Of a DNA stretch of 64,000 nucleotides, positions 43,840 to 53,089 are shown one piece after another (within the stretch, counting starts at the first letter, position 1; each line of letters starts with the position of its first letter). The position numbers and the translations under genes were made by a program. This DNA is from Archangium gephyra (GTDB lineage Bacteria > Myxococcota > Myxococcia > Myxococcales > Myxococcaceae): positions 1,310,501-1,374,500 of the forward strand of contig NZ_CP011509.1 in the NCBI RefSeq assembly GCF_001027285.1, read 5' to 3'. The notes under the pieces were generated by a model that worked only from the letters and a program-made list of their open reading frames with translations, searched no databases and was not told where the DNA came from.

Positions 43840-46227
43840 TTACTTGGACCGGGCCGCCTGGCCGCGTTGTGTCTGGAGTTGCCGCGTCTTCTCCAACTCC
43901 TGCCGCGCCCACTCATGGTCCTCGGGTTGCTCGCGTGTGTAGACCTCCAGGGCACGCAGCCACGCCTCCTCCGAGGCCGACAGCAGCGCCGCTCCCGCCT
44001 CGCCCGGGGTCCGGCTGCCCAGCTCGCGCAGCACCTCGCCCAGGTTGCCCTGCACCATGGCCTGGTCCTGGGGATGGCTCTCGCGCGTGTACACCTCCAG
44101 CGCCGCCCGGTACGCCGCCGCCGCTTCCTCCAGCGTCTTGCGTCCTTCTTCTCCCGGAGCCGGGCTTCCCAGCGTCCACAGCGCCACGCCCAGGTCGTTC
44201 TGGGTGCCTGCCCACTTCTGGGGTTGGTGGTCGCGCGTGTACACCTCCAGGATGCTCCGGTAGGCCGCCACCGCTTCCTCCAGCCGCGGCCGCCCTCCCC
44301 CGAGCTCCCCCTGCAACCGCCTCACGCCCGCCAGACTCCACCGCACCTGCGCCCAGTTCTGCGGCAGAGCCTCGCGGGTGTACACCTCCAGGGCCCGCTG
44401 GTACGCCTCCACCGCCTGCTCCAGCAGGGCCGCCGCCTCGTGCCCACCCACCTGCTTGCCCAGTGACCAGAGGGAGTCCCCCAGGTTGTTCTGGGCCAGT
44501 GCCCAGTCCTGGGGCAGCGCCTCGCGGGTGAACACCCGGAGTGCCCGCCGGTGCGCCTCCGCCGCGTCCTCCAGCAGCATCCGCCCCTGCTCGCCCCCGG
44601 TCCGATCTCCCTGCATCGTCAACGCATCGCCGAGGGTGGACTGCACCCGGGCCCACTGCTGGGGCTGCGCCTCGAGGGTGTACACCTCCAGGGCGGCCCG
44701 GTACGCCGCCACCGCCTCCTCCATCAGCCGCCGCGCCCGCTGGCCTTCCGCGCGCTGGAAACGCCGCCCCAGGGAGATGCCCAGGTTGTACTGCGTCTCG
44801 GCCCACTCCTGGGGAAGGCGCTTGCGGGTGCGCACCTCCAGGGCGGTCCGGTGTGCCGCCACCGCCTCCTCCAGCAGCTTGTCGCCCGCCCGCCCCTGGG
44901 TTCGCAGGCCCTGCTCCTGCAGGGCCACGGCCAGGTTCTGCTGCGCCAGCCCCCACAGCTGCGGGTACTCCTCGCGCGAGAGCGCCCGCAGCACCCGACG
45001 GTAGGCTCCCGCCGCCTCCACCAGCAGCCGTACCCCCGGCTCTCCCGGCAGACGCAGGCCCCGGGCGAAGAGCGCGTTGCCCCGGTTGAGCTGGCTCTCG
45101 GCCCACGGCCGCGGCTGCTGCTCCAGGGTGATGATCTCCAGCGCCCGCTCGTGCGCCGCCACCGCCTCTTCCAGCAGGGCCATGCTCTCCTTGCCCTCGG
45201 CCCGTTCACCGCGCTCGCGCAGCACGGTGCCCAGCTGGCTCTGCCCCCGCGCCCACGGCACCGGCCAGCGCTCCGGCTTCAACACCTCCAGCACCCGCCG
45301 GCACGCCGCCTCCGCTTCCCGCAGATGCTCGCGCGCCTCCGGGCCCGCCGCGCGCTGCCCCATCTCCCGGAGGGCCCGCGCCCGGTTCACCTGCAGCAGG
45401 GCCCACTGCTCCGGGCTGTCCTCCACGGACACGTAGCGCAGCGCCCGCTCGTAGGACTCCAGCGCCTTGTCGAAGGCGTAGCCGCTGAAGTGCGCATCCC
45501 CCCGCAGCGTCAGGTCCTGCACCGCCTCCAGCAGGAGCTTGCGCCGCTCCTGCTCCAGCTCCTCCAACTGCCGCAGCTTGCGCTCGGCCGCGGACTCGGC
45601 GTGCTCGGCCGCCACCGAGTAGTCACCGCGGGCGAAGGCCGCCAGCGCGAGCTTGCGCTCATCGCCGCGCGTGCGCTCCACCTCCTCCACCCACCGGTCC
45701 ACCTCCTGCTTCACCTGCTGCGCGCCCAGGCCGTTGCGCCGCGCCCACTCGGCCACGTAGCGCCCCATCTGCACCTGTTGCGGATTGCCTCCCTGGTTCA
45801 CCTGCTCCTTGGAGCGCTCGGAGGCCTCGCGCAGCAGGCTCTCGATGCTCTCGTCCGAGAGGAAGCGTTTCGACCCGGCCGGTAGCAACCTCACCTCCAC
45901 CACCTGCCGCTGCAAGTCATTGGGGACCTGGGAGAGGCCCTCCATGGGCGCCCAGAGGCGGTAGCCCTTGAGCGTCACCTGGAGGTTGAGGGAGTCGCCG
46001 GGCAGCAGGGCCTCGGGGATGAAGAGGCGGAAGACACCGTCGGAGCCGGTGCGCACGGGGTTGCCAAAGCCTTGCAACACCACCTGGGCACCGGCGGCCG
46101 GCTGCGTCTCGTCATGGGCGCCCACCTTCAGCACCTGCCCCCGGAGCTGGCGGGGCTCGGCGCTGGAGGCGGTGGAGGACAGCAGGGCCAGGACACACCA
46201 CGTGGCGAGGGAAGAGGGGGCGCGCAT
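43840..46227 (-). CDS. Secreted TPR-repeat protein with N-terminal carboxypeptidase-regulatory-like domain, copy 2
   Basis: The protein has 795 residues. ATG 46227 is chosen because it aligns with the start of copy 1 (Leu-Ala-Thr at the same place); GTG 46236 would add three residues. It has a signal peptide (VLALLSSTASSAEP), the same GFGNPVRTGSDGVFRLF domain and about 11 TPR-like units (RALEVYTREALPQNWAQV). The two TPR proteins are colinear over their whole length and clearly paralogous, with near-identical N-terminal domains. The gene begins 13 bases after the kelch copy 2 stop and ends 2 bases before the CHAT start, so translation is coupled. Confidence 0.85.
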   Translation of the reverse strand: MRAPSSLATWCVLALLSSTASSAEPRQLRGQVLKVGAHDETQPAAGAQVVLQGFGNPVRTGSDGVFRLFIPEALLPGDSLNLQVTLKGYRLWAPMEGLSQVPNDLQRQVVEVRLLPAGSKRFLSDESIESLLREASERSKEQVNQGGNPQQVQMGRYVAEWARRNGLGAQQVKQEVDRWVEEVERTRGDERKLALAAFARGDYSVAAEHAESAAERKLRQLEELEQERRKLLLEAVQDLTLRGDAHFSGYAFDKALESYERALRYVSVEDSPEQWALLQVNRARALREMGQRAAGPEAREHLREAEAACRRVLEVLKPERWPVPWARGQSQLGTVLRERGERAEGKESMALLEEAVAAHERALEIITLEQQPRPWAESQLNRGNALFARGLRLPGEPGVRLLVEAAGAYRRVLRALSREEYPQLWGLAQQNLAVALQEQGLRTQGRAGDKLLEEAVAAHRTALEVRTRKRLPQEWAETQYNLGISLGRRFQRAEGQRARRLMEEAVAAYRAALEVYTLEAQPQQWARVQSTLGDALTMQGDRTGGEQGRMLLEDAAEAHRRALRVFTREALPQDWALAQNNLGDSLWSLGKQVGGHEAAALLEQAVEAYQRALEVYTREALPQNWAQVRWSLAGVRRLQGELGGGRPRLEEAVAAYRSILEVYTRDHQPQKWAGTQNDLGVALWTLGSPAPGEEGRKTLEEAAAAYRAALEVYTRESHPQDQAMVQGNLGEVLRELGSRTPGEAGAALLSASEEAWLRALEVYTREQPEDHEWARQELEKTRQLQTQRGQAARSK

Positions 46228-46240
46228 GGGATTCACGGAC

Positions 46241-49105
46241 TCAGGGGGTGGCGAGCCGGGCGGCGGGAAGCGGGTTGTACACCTCGGCCGAGTCCAGGGT
46301 GCTGCCGCTGCCCGGGTTGCTTCCTCCGATGACGAGCACCTCGCCGGTGTGCAGCAACACCATGGCGTGCCCGGTGCGCACTGCGTTCAGGGTGGGGGCG
46401 GACGTCCAGGTCTTGCCGACCGGTTCATACTCCTCGGCGGTGGCGGTGGCGGTGCTCCCTGTATCCCCTCCCGTGATGAGCACGTGGCCATTGCCCAGCA
46501 GCACCGCGCCCAGCTCATCACGTTTCGTGGTCAGGGCGCCCGCCGCCATCCAGCCCTTGAGCGGGTCATACACCTCGGCGGGGAGGACGTGATCACTCCC
46601 GTCGCCAGCCCCACCCATGACGAGCACATGGCCGGTGCTCAGCCCTATCGCCGAGTGCGAGGTGCGCGCCTCGTTCATGGAGGAGACCGGGGTCCATGTG
46701 TCGTGGACCGGGTCGTACACATCGGTCAGCTTGAGGCGCGTGGATGAGGAGTCATGCCCACCCGTGACGAGCACCCTGCCGTCATTCAGCAGCGTCGCCG
46801 AGTGCGAGGTCCGCTCCTTGCTCATGGCGCTCGAGGTGACGGTCCATGTATCGAGGCCCGGGTCATAGACCTCGGCGGTGGCGAGTTTTCCGCTCGGGCC
46901 GTTGCCTCCCGTGACGAGCACCTTGCCGTTGCTCAACCGTGTCACCGTATGGAAGTTGCGGCCCGAGTTCATCTCCTTGACGCGCGTCCAGGTCTGGGTG
47001 AGCGGGTCGTACAGCTCGGCGGTATTGGCCAGGCTGGTGCCGTTCCAACCCCCCACGGCGAGGACCCGGCCATCGTTCAGCAGCACGGCGCCCAGGTGCA
47101 TGCGTTTCGAGCTCATGTCGCCCACGGTGCGCCAGGTCGCGGAGACGGGGTCATACACCTCGGCCGTCTCGAGGGGTTGGCCACTCGAGTTGGAGCCGCC
47201 CATGACGAGGACGTGGCCATTGCGCAGCACGACCGCCGCGTGATGGGAGCGAGCCGTGCCCATGCTGGCCGTCGTCACCCACTCACAGGGCTCTTCATTG
47301 CGCAGCCCATCACAGTCCTCATCCAGCGCGCTGGTGCAGCTCTCGGTCCGCGGAGTGACTTCGCCGGTGCAGGAACCCCAGCCCGAGCCGGTGTCATCGC
47401 ACGTCTGGGTTGCCGCGTGGCAGATGCCCACGTTCTCCGTCCCCGCTGGCCCGGAGTAGGCGCACCGCCGGGTCTCTCCCGGCAGGCACAGGCCCACCAG
47501 CCCATCGCAGTCCTCGTCCTCCGGCCACGAGTAGTCCTCGTGCGCGGGCAGCACCCGTCCTTCACAGTCCGACCAGGCCGTGCCCCCCGCCACGCACGTC
47601 TCCGTGCCCGCCAGGCACAGGCCCACGCCGTGGATGTCCTCGAGCCCGTCGCAGGTCCGCGTCTCGCCCGGCTGGCACAGGCGCTCACACGACTCGTTGA
47701 CGGTGCCGTCGCAGTCGTCGTCCTCGGCGGTGTCGCAGCGCTCCTTCTGGGGGCCGACCTCGCCCGCGCAGACGCTCCACGCCGAGCCTCGTGCGTCACA
47801 GGTCCGCCGCGCGGCCTGGCAGATTCCCTGCGTGGGGCCGCTGTGGGCACAGTCCTGCGCGGCGCCCGGCGTGCACAGCGGTGCCGCCACCGTCAGGGTG
47901 ACGGTCTGGGGCGGCGCTCCCTTGCCCGAGCAGGTTCCCGCGTCTTTGTCCGTGGATACCCGCATCGCCTGCTCGCCGGCATCCACGTCGACGTGCTGGT
48001 CCTTCATCACCTCCAGCCGCACCCGCCCGTCGGCGTCCGTCATCGCACGGGTCAGGCCCGTGTACCCCACGCCCTGGGCCACCACCATGCGGCCCGCGAC
48101 CGGTTGGCCCTTCTCATCCTCGACCTTCACCTCCAGACAGACCGTTCCCACCCACCGCGGCTCGGGAGGCTGCAAGGGATTGTCGGGGTACGCCTCCGGT
48201 GAGCGCCACCAGAAGGGCAGGGCCACGTTGAACAGGGCGGGCGCGTTGTTCAGCGTGGCCTCCCACCTGGAGCCCGTGACCAGCGCCACATCACCCGTGG
48301 GAACCCAGCGTCCGCTCTCCGCCTCCAACCGCCAGATGGGAGCGGGGGGATGGGTGCTCGGGGACGACAGCGCGCTGCGCCGCGTGCCGGGCCGTCCGAC
48401 TGGACTTCCCGCCGAGCCAGGGCGTCCCGGGACGTTGCCTCCGATGTGTGTTCCGCGGGCGAAGGGGATGACCTGGCCCTTCTGCAGGAAGACGAGCGAC
48501 ACCATGCCGAGGCTCTCCAGGCCCACCGGCTCGGCGCCAGGGCCCGGTATGCCCTCCAGCACTCCGGGGGCCGCCAGCAGCTCGCCGTTGTCCAGGTCCA
48601 GCACGGACAGGTAGGCCTCCACCGCTCCCTGGATGGGATTGCCCTGGGCGTCGCGCAGCGCTCCCGCGGGAACGGTGAGCTGCACGCCTCCCACGTCCCG
48701 CTTGGTCCCCTCGCTGGCATCGAAGGTGGTGGGCGTTCCCAGGGGGAGGAGTTGGAGACGGGCGCCCGCCCGGATGTCCTGGGCCATGTCGAAGGCCAGC
48801 ACCGTCTGGGAGAAGCCCTCGGCCCGCACCTGCAGCAGCTGGCGCCCCACGGCCAGGTTGTCGAGGAGCACCGTCCCCTGAGCGGTGACCTGCTGCTCCT
48901 CGCCCGAGGAGAGACGGACGGAGGCCTTGGACACGGTCTCTCCATTCAGGGACGCCAGCTCCAGGTAGAGGCTGGGGCCGGACGGCGCGTGCTCCTCGGG
49001 CGGCGTCTTGCACGCCACCAGACCGAGCAACAGCAGCAGGGCCGCCCACCTGGGCGCGTGGGAATGCCCGGCCAGGCCAAGGCCGTCAATCAAAGACATG
49101 TGCAT
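46241..49105 (-). CDS. Kelch-repeat/MopE-like lipoprotein, copy 2
   Basis: The protein has 954 residues; ATG 49105 is used (AGGAG 12 bases upstream), with ATG 49099 as alternative. The lipobox is LLGLVAC. Domain order matches copy 1: a regulatory-like domain (YLELASLNGETVSKASVRL), a beta-rich middle with NVALPFWWRSPEAY, three MopE-like units (Asp-Asp-Asp-Cys-Asp-Gly) at about residues 408-606, then seven kelch repeats. It is shorter than copy 1 because it has half as many repeats of each kind, and the repeats are more diverged. It is first in the five-gene operon, 190 bases from the divergent lipoxygenase gene. Confidence 0.85.
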   Translation of the reverse strand: MHMSLIDGLGLAGHSHAPRWAALLLLLGLVACKTPPEEHAPSGPSLYLELASLNGETVSKASVRLSSGEEQQVTAQGTVLLDNLAVGRQLLQVRAEGFSQTVLAFDMAQDIRAGARLQLLPLGTPTTFDASEGTKRDVGGVQLTVPAGALRDAQGNPIQGAVEAYLSVLDLDNGELLAAPGVLEGIPGPGAEPVGLESLGMVSLVFLQKGQVIPFARGTHIGGNVPGRPGSAGSPVGRPGTRRSALSSPSTHPPAPIWRLEAESGRWVPTGDVALVTGSRWEATLNNAPALFNVALPFWWRSPEAYPDNPLQPPEPRWVGTVCLEVKVEDEKGQPVAGRMVVAQGVGYTGLTRAMTDADGRVRLEVMKDQHVDVDAGEQAMRVSTDKDAGTCSGKGAPPQTVTLTVAAPLCTPGAAQDCAHSGPTQGICQAARRTCDARGSAWSVCAGEVGPQKERCDTAEDDDCDGTVNESCERLCQPGETRTCDGLEDIHGVGLCLAGTETCVAGGTAWSDCEGRVLPAHEDYSWPEDEDCDGLVGLCLPGETRRCAYSGPAGTENVGICHAATQTCDDTGSGWGSCTGEVTPRTESCTSALDEDCDGLRNEEPCEWVTTASMGTARSHHAAVVLRNGHVLVMGGSNSSGQPLETAEVYDPVSATWRTVGDMSSKRMHLGAVLLNDGRVLAVGGWNGTSLANTAELYDPLTQTWTRVKEMNSGRNFHTVTRLSNGKVLVTGGNGPSGKLATAEVYDPGLDTWTVTSSAMSKERTSHSATLLNDGRVLVTGGHDSSSTRLKLTDVYDPVHDTWTPVSSMNEARTSHSAIGLSTGHVLVMGGAGDGSDHVLPAEVYDPLKGWMAAGALTTKRDELGAVLLGNGHVLITGGDTGSTATATAEEYEPVGKTWTSAPTLNAVRTGHAMVLLHTGEVLVIGGSNPGSGSTLDSAEVYNPLPAARLATP

Positions 49106-49295
49106 GGGAATGGACTGCTCCTGAAGAAACTCTTGGGACCACAAAAGAAGCGGGTCTCTCGCGAGCGCCCGGAAATCACCCGACAGGGTTTTACAATGTT
49201 TTCCCAGAGCAGCGGGGCGGCCGTCCTGGCGGGCGTGCGTCGGCAGGCCCGTCCTGCGCTCCGGTTCCGGTCATTCGCGAGGAGGAGCTGGTAGC
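49106..49295. promoter_or_regulatory. Divergent promoter region between the kelch/TPR/CHAT operon and the lipoxygenase gene
   Basis: This 190-bp gap is relatively AT-rich for this genome (TTTTACAATGTTTTCCC around 49189). TACAAT at 49192-49197 is a possible -10 box toward the lipoxygenase. The only space upstream of the operon's first gene is here, so its promoter must also be here. No clear operator dyad was found. Confidence 0.4.
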
Positions 49296-51281
49296 GTGTG
49301 TCCCGCCATGCCCAATCCCGCCCAGAATGCCCCGCCCGTTTCCGCCGAGGAGACTCCGGCGGACCCGAAGCAGCTGTACCGGTACGACTACAAGAAGCTC
49401 GCGCCGCTCGCGATGATCGCCACGCTGCCGAAGGCGGAGAAGCCGGGCATCCAGTGGACCATGCAGTGCGTGCAGCTGGCGCTCCAGGCCGTGCGCAACC
49501 GCCTGCATTGGGATGACTCGCTCTCGTATTCCGACGACGACACGGCGGCGGTGGACCTCAACCACGTGGGCCTCGGTGTCGTGAACCTCGACGCGATGCC
49601 GTTGCACCGGGTGGCGCCGTACGAGACCTCCGAGCTGGCCCCGGCCCACCTCGAGCAGATGACGCCGGAGCAGCTCGAGGCGGCGCTCCCCCCGGAAGAA
49701 GAAGGTCCGCTGTCCTTCAGCGGCGATACGTCCGCCGAGCCGGGAATGCTCTCCCTGCTCAGGACGGTCGCGGTCGTCTCCCGGGACTTCCTCCAGAAGG
49801 GCGTCACCCATCCGCTCTTCATCCTCGAGGCCCTGCTCAAGAAGGTGGAGGCGAAGCGCTCCGGGCGTCCCACGTCCGTGGATGACTACGCGCGCCTGTT
49901 CACCACGCTCGAGCGGCCCTGGTTCGCCGACAAGTTCGAGTCCGACGAGGTCTTCGCCTACCTGCGCGTGGCGGGCTTCAACCCGCTGGTGCTCCAGCAG
50001 GTGAAGACGCCGGGGGAGAAGTTCCCGGTCACCGACGAGCAGTTCCGCGTCACCCTGCGCGACCCTCAGGACTCGCTGGCGCTGGCGGGCTCCGAGGGCC
50101 GGCTCTTCCTGTGCGACTACGTGGCCCTGGCGGGCGTGAAGAATGGCAACTTCCCCGCGGGCCCCAAGTACTGCTTCGCCCCGCTCGCGCTGTTCGCGCT
50201 CCCGCGGGGCGGTTCGGGCGCGCGGCGGCTCCATCCGGTGGCCATCCAGTGCGGGCAGGATCCGCGCAACCATCAGATCTTCACGCCCGCGGATGGCGAG
50301 GCCTGGAAGAAGGCGAAGCTCGTGGTCACCGTGGCCGACTTCAACCACCACGAGCTCATCTCCCACCTGGGCCTCACGCACCTGCTGATCGGCCCGCTGG
50401 CCATCGCCACGCACCGGTGCATTCCGGATGCGCACCCGGTGAGCGTGCTGCTGCGGCCGCACTTCGAGGGCACGCTCAACATCAACGACATGGCGCAGGC
50501 CACGCTGGTGGCGCCCGGGCACGAGGTGGACAAGTCGCTCGGCGGCACCATCTGGGCGAGCCGCAAGGTCGCCGCCGAGGGCCTGCTCTCCCGGCCCTTC
50601 AACTCGCTCTTCCTGCCCGAGGACCTCTCGGCGCGCGGGGTGGACAGTCCGGCGCTCGAGTACCCCTACCGGGATGACGCGCTGGGGCTCTGGCACGCCA
50701 TCGAGGAGTGGGTGACCACCTACGTCAAGCTGTACTACCGCTCGGACGAGGAGGTGCGGGCGGACAGGGCCCTCCAGGAGTGGGCGGCGGAGCTCGTCTC
50801 GCAGGACGGCGCGCGCATCCCCGGCTTCGGTGACGCGGGGGACGGGCGCATCCAGAGCCTCGCGTACCTGTGCCGGGCGCTCACGCTGATCATCTTCACC
50901 GCGAGCGCGCAGCATGCGGCCGTCAACGCGCCGCAGGCGGGGCTGATGAACTACGCGCCCGCCACGCCGCCCGCGGCGTACCGCGCGGCCCCGCTGTCCG
51001 TGAGCGACTCCGACAACAACGACTATCTCGACTACTTCCCGCCGCTCGAGCTGGCCACGTTGCAGATGGAGTTCCTGCACCTGCTGGGCGGCGTGGTCCA
51101 CACGCGGCTCGGCCGGTATGAGCGGGACTGGTTCAAGGACGCGAAGGTGCGCGAGCCGCTCGCGCGCTTCCAGTCGAAGCTCGAGGAGCTCGAGGCGCTC
51201 ATCTCCGAGCGCAACCGGACCCGTTTCGGGCCCTATCCCTTCCTCCTGCCGAGCCGGGTTCCCCAGAGCATCAACATCTGA
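49296..51281 (+). CDS. Lipoxygenase
   Basis: The protein has 661 residues. GTG 49296 is chosen because AGGAGGAG ends 8 bases before it; ATG 49308 would lack such spacing. All expected iron ligands are visible: His352 and His357 in NHHELISHLGLTHL, His540 and Asn544 in AQHAAVN, and the C-terminal Ile661 in QSINI. Lipoxygenases insert oxygen into polyunsaturated fatty acids to give hydroperoxides; bacterial ones lack the plant PLAT domain, and none is obvious here. No signal peptide is seen. The gene sits between the CHAT operon and a caspase-like gene, 18 bases before the end of the latter, which is convergent. A link to protease signalling is only positional. Confidence 0.9.
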   Translation: MCPAMPNPAQNAPPVSAEETPADPKQLYRYDYKKLAPLAMIATLPKAEKPGIQWTMQCVQLALQAVRNRLHWDDSLSYSDDDTAAVDLNHVGLGVVNLDAMPLHRVAPYETSELAPAHLEQMTPEQLEAALPPEEEGPLSFSGDTSAEPGMLSLLRTVAVVSRDFLQKGVTHPLFILEALLKKVEAKRSGRPTSVDDYARLFTTLERPWFADKFESDEVFAYLRVAGFNPLVLQQVKTPGEKFPVTDEQFRVTLRDPQDSLALAGSEGRLFLCDYVALAGVKNGNFPAGPKYCFAPLALFALPRGGSGARRLHPVAIQCGQDPRNHQIFTPADGEAWKKAKLVVTVADFNHHELISHLGLTHLLIGPLAIATHRCIPDAHPVSVLLRPHFEGTLNINDMAQATLVAPGHEVDKSLGGTIWASRKVAAEGLLSRPFNSLFLPEDLSARGVDSPALEYPYRDDALGLWHAIEEWVTTYVKLYYRSDEEVRADRALQEWAAELVSQDGARIPGFGDAGDGRIQSLAYLCRALTLIIFTASAQHAAVNAPQAGLMNYAPATPPAAYRAAPLSVSDSDNNDYLDYFPPLELATLQMEFLHLLGGVVHTRLGRYERDWFKDAKVREPLARFQSKLEELEALISERNRTRFGPYPFLLPSRVPQSINI

Positions 51282-51299
51282 GCCAGGCATGCGTCGCCC

Positions 51300-52970
51300 T
51301 CACTCGGGGATGCCGAGGGCGGCGCGGCCCGCCTTGCAGTAGAGGGTGGCGAGGCGCTCGAGCTCGCGCCGGTCGATGCCGTACTCGGTGGCGAGCTCCT
51401 TGAGGCTCCGATCGCCGGTCATGACATGGCCGATGGCCTCTTCCAGCTTGTCCGCCGGGATGGGGAGCGGGGCGGAGGCCACGGGCGTGGGCGTCACGGC
51501 CACGGAGGGTGGGGGAGGCGCCGGGGGCTGGTCCTGCTTCGGGCGTTTCCACTCGACGGGGAGGCGGACCGCGGGGTCTCCGAGCAGCACGTACCCGGCG
51601 ATGTCCTGCCGCATCATCCACAGGTAGCCCCGGCGGATGAGCTCCTCGCGGCCGGGCGTGGCGCGCGTGCGGACCTCCTCGTCGTGGATGCTGGCCAGCT
51701 CGGTGTCGGTGAGCGCGAGGTAGCGGTACAGCTCGCGGAAGCCGATGCCGACGCGGTCCGACTTCAGCATCGTCTTGAGCGTGTTGATGAAGCGGCCCGG
51801 GCGCTTCTTCGCGGGGGAGTCGTCCTCGCGGAAGCTGAAGGTCCACGCGAGGTCCACGTGGCCGATGAAGGCCAGCGGGCCGTTCGGGTTGGCGAGCGCC
51901 CTCTGCGGCGTGGCGGCGATGAAGGGCTTGCCCGAGAGCGTCTTCATCACGTCGGGCAGGCGGGAGTAGCGCCCCGTCTCGGCGAGCTTCTCGAGCCAGT
52001 GGCTGTACGCGCTCGTGTCGGGCGTGCCCGCGCCGAAGCAGGCGAACATGAACCAGAGGCCGTTGGGCATGAAGGTGCGCGAGGCCAGCTCGGACGCGGC
52101 GAGCTGTCCCTGGCGGCCGAAGCTCATCGCGCCCTGGCCCGCGAGCCGCTCCTGCTCCGACGTCCAGCCGCCCTTGGGCGCGCCGATGCCGTGGCTCATG
52201 CTGAAGAGCACGCCCGGGGCGGTGTTCGCGGTGCTCGCCAGGAACTGGTCCAGGCCCGGGTCCAGCTCCCGGCCATGGATGTCGCAGCCGCTGGCGGGGA
52301 AGAGCCCCTTGTCCAGCTCCCCTCGCACCAGCTCGAGGCCGGGGGTGATGAGGGCCTTGAAGCCCGCGTCGAGCGCGCCCGAGCCGTCATGGGCCGTGTG
52401 CATGAGCAACCGGCCGGGAGCCGTGCGGGGCAGCTTCTCCGCGCGCAGGACTTTCTCCACGTACGCCTCGTACCCCCGCTCATCGGAGAAGTGGAGGCGG
52501 CCCACGTAGCCGTCCGAGGCCTGCATCTGCTGGATGGCGAGCGGCACCTGATCGAGATCGCCGAGGATGAGCTGGTAGCGCGGCAGGTCCGTGTTCGTGT
52601 TGCCGCCCGCGTCGAAGTGCGTTTTGCGCCACTGCGCGGCCTCGGCCATGGACATGGGCCGGGAGGGGACGCGGTACTCCCGGATGGGGTGCCCGCCCTG
52701 CTGCTCGCGCCGGAGGGCGATCAGCGGTTGGATGAGGTCGCGCAGGCGGTCCCCGGCGGGGCCCTCCGGGAGGATGAGGCCCCAGCGCTGGTCCTCGAGG
52801 TCGTTCGGGTCTCTGGCCTCTTCCCAGAAGGGGACGGGCTCATGCTCGCCGGCGTCCGTCCGCTCCTGCTCTCCGGCGGCCGAGTCCTCCGGCAGCCCTT
52901 CGCCCAGGACGGGGGTGTTCGTGTCCGCGTGAACCAACAGCAATTCGAGGTCGCCGCTGTGCTTGGGCAT
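51300..52970 (-). CDS. Caspase/gingipain-like (clan CD) putative peptidase with C-terminal HTH-like segment, copy B
   Basis: This is a protein of about 556 residues; ATG 52970 aligns with the start of copy A, while ATG 52985 would add five residues. It is colinear with copy A at 33484-35166: LELLLVHAD, WGLILPEGPAGDRL, RYQLILGDLDQVPLAIQQ, the dyad VLFSMSHGIGAP (His260) and LWFMFACFGAGTP (Cys311), FIAATPQRALANPNGPLAFIGHVDLAW and RRGYLWMMRQDIAGYVLLGDP, with no stretch over 20 conserved without change. A Pro-rich linker (about 470-500) leads to the HTH-like tail SLKELATEYGIDRRELERLA. The two copies bracket the kelch/TPR/CHAT operon and lipoxygenase. The role is unknown; the dyad suggests regulated proteolysis. 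Confidence 0.65.
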   Translation of the reverse strand: MPKHSGDLELLLVHADTNTPVLGEGLPEDSAAGEQERTDAGEHEPVPFWEEARDPNDLEDQRWGLILPEGPAGDRLRDLIQPLIALRREQQGGHPIREYRVPSRPMSMAEAAQWRKTHFDAGGNTNTDLPRYQLILGDLDQVPLAIQQMQASDGYVGRLHFSDERGYEAYVEKVLRAEKLPRTAPGRLLMHTAHDGSGALDAGFKALITPGLELVRGELDKGLFPASGCDIHGRELDPGLDQFLASTANTAPGVLFSMSHGIGAPKGGWTSEQERLAGQGAMSFGRQGQLAASELASRTFMPNGLWFMFACFGAGTPDTSAYSHWLEKLAETGRYSRLPDVMKTLSGKPFIAATPQRALANPNGPLAFIGHVDLAWTFSFREDDSPAKKRPGRFINTLKTMLKSDRVGIGFRELYRYLALTDTELASIHDEEVRTRATPGREELIRRGYLWMMRQDIAGYVLLGDPAVRLPVEWKRPKQDQPPAPPPPSVAVTPTPVASAPLPIPADKLEEAIGHVMTGDRSLKELATEYGIDRRELERLATLYCKAGRAALGIPE

Positions 52971-53001
52971 GGCTGTCTCTCTCATCGCCCGGCTGGCGCG
53001 T

Positions 53002-53063
53002 GGGGGCTGTGATTCGCCTCACGCGAGCGGGGTGATCCCCCTCATACCCCAGAGACAGCCCCC
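53002..53063. promoter_or_regulatory. Nested inverted repeat between DUF378 and the caspase-like gene
   Basis: GGGGGCTGT at 53002-53010 pairs with ACAGCCCCC at 53055-53063, and the loop contains a second hairpin (GGGG 53029-53032 with CCCC 53037-53040). On the minus strand it lies after the DUF378 stop and about 30 bases before the caspase-like start. It could be a terminator or a structured leader controlling the latter. Confidence 0.5.
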
Positions 53064-53089
53064 GCTGCCGCGCGCGGGGGCCCGGCCAT

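Noticed and set aside
41456-43942. A plus-strand open frame of over 800 codons opposite the TPR and CHAT genes
   Set aside because: It crosses three real minus-strand genes with strong domain matches and is a shadow.
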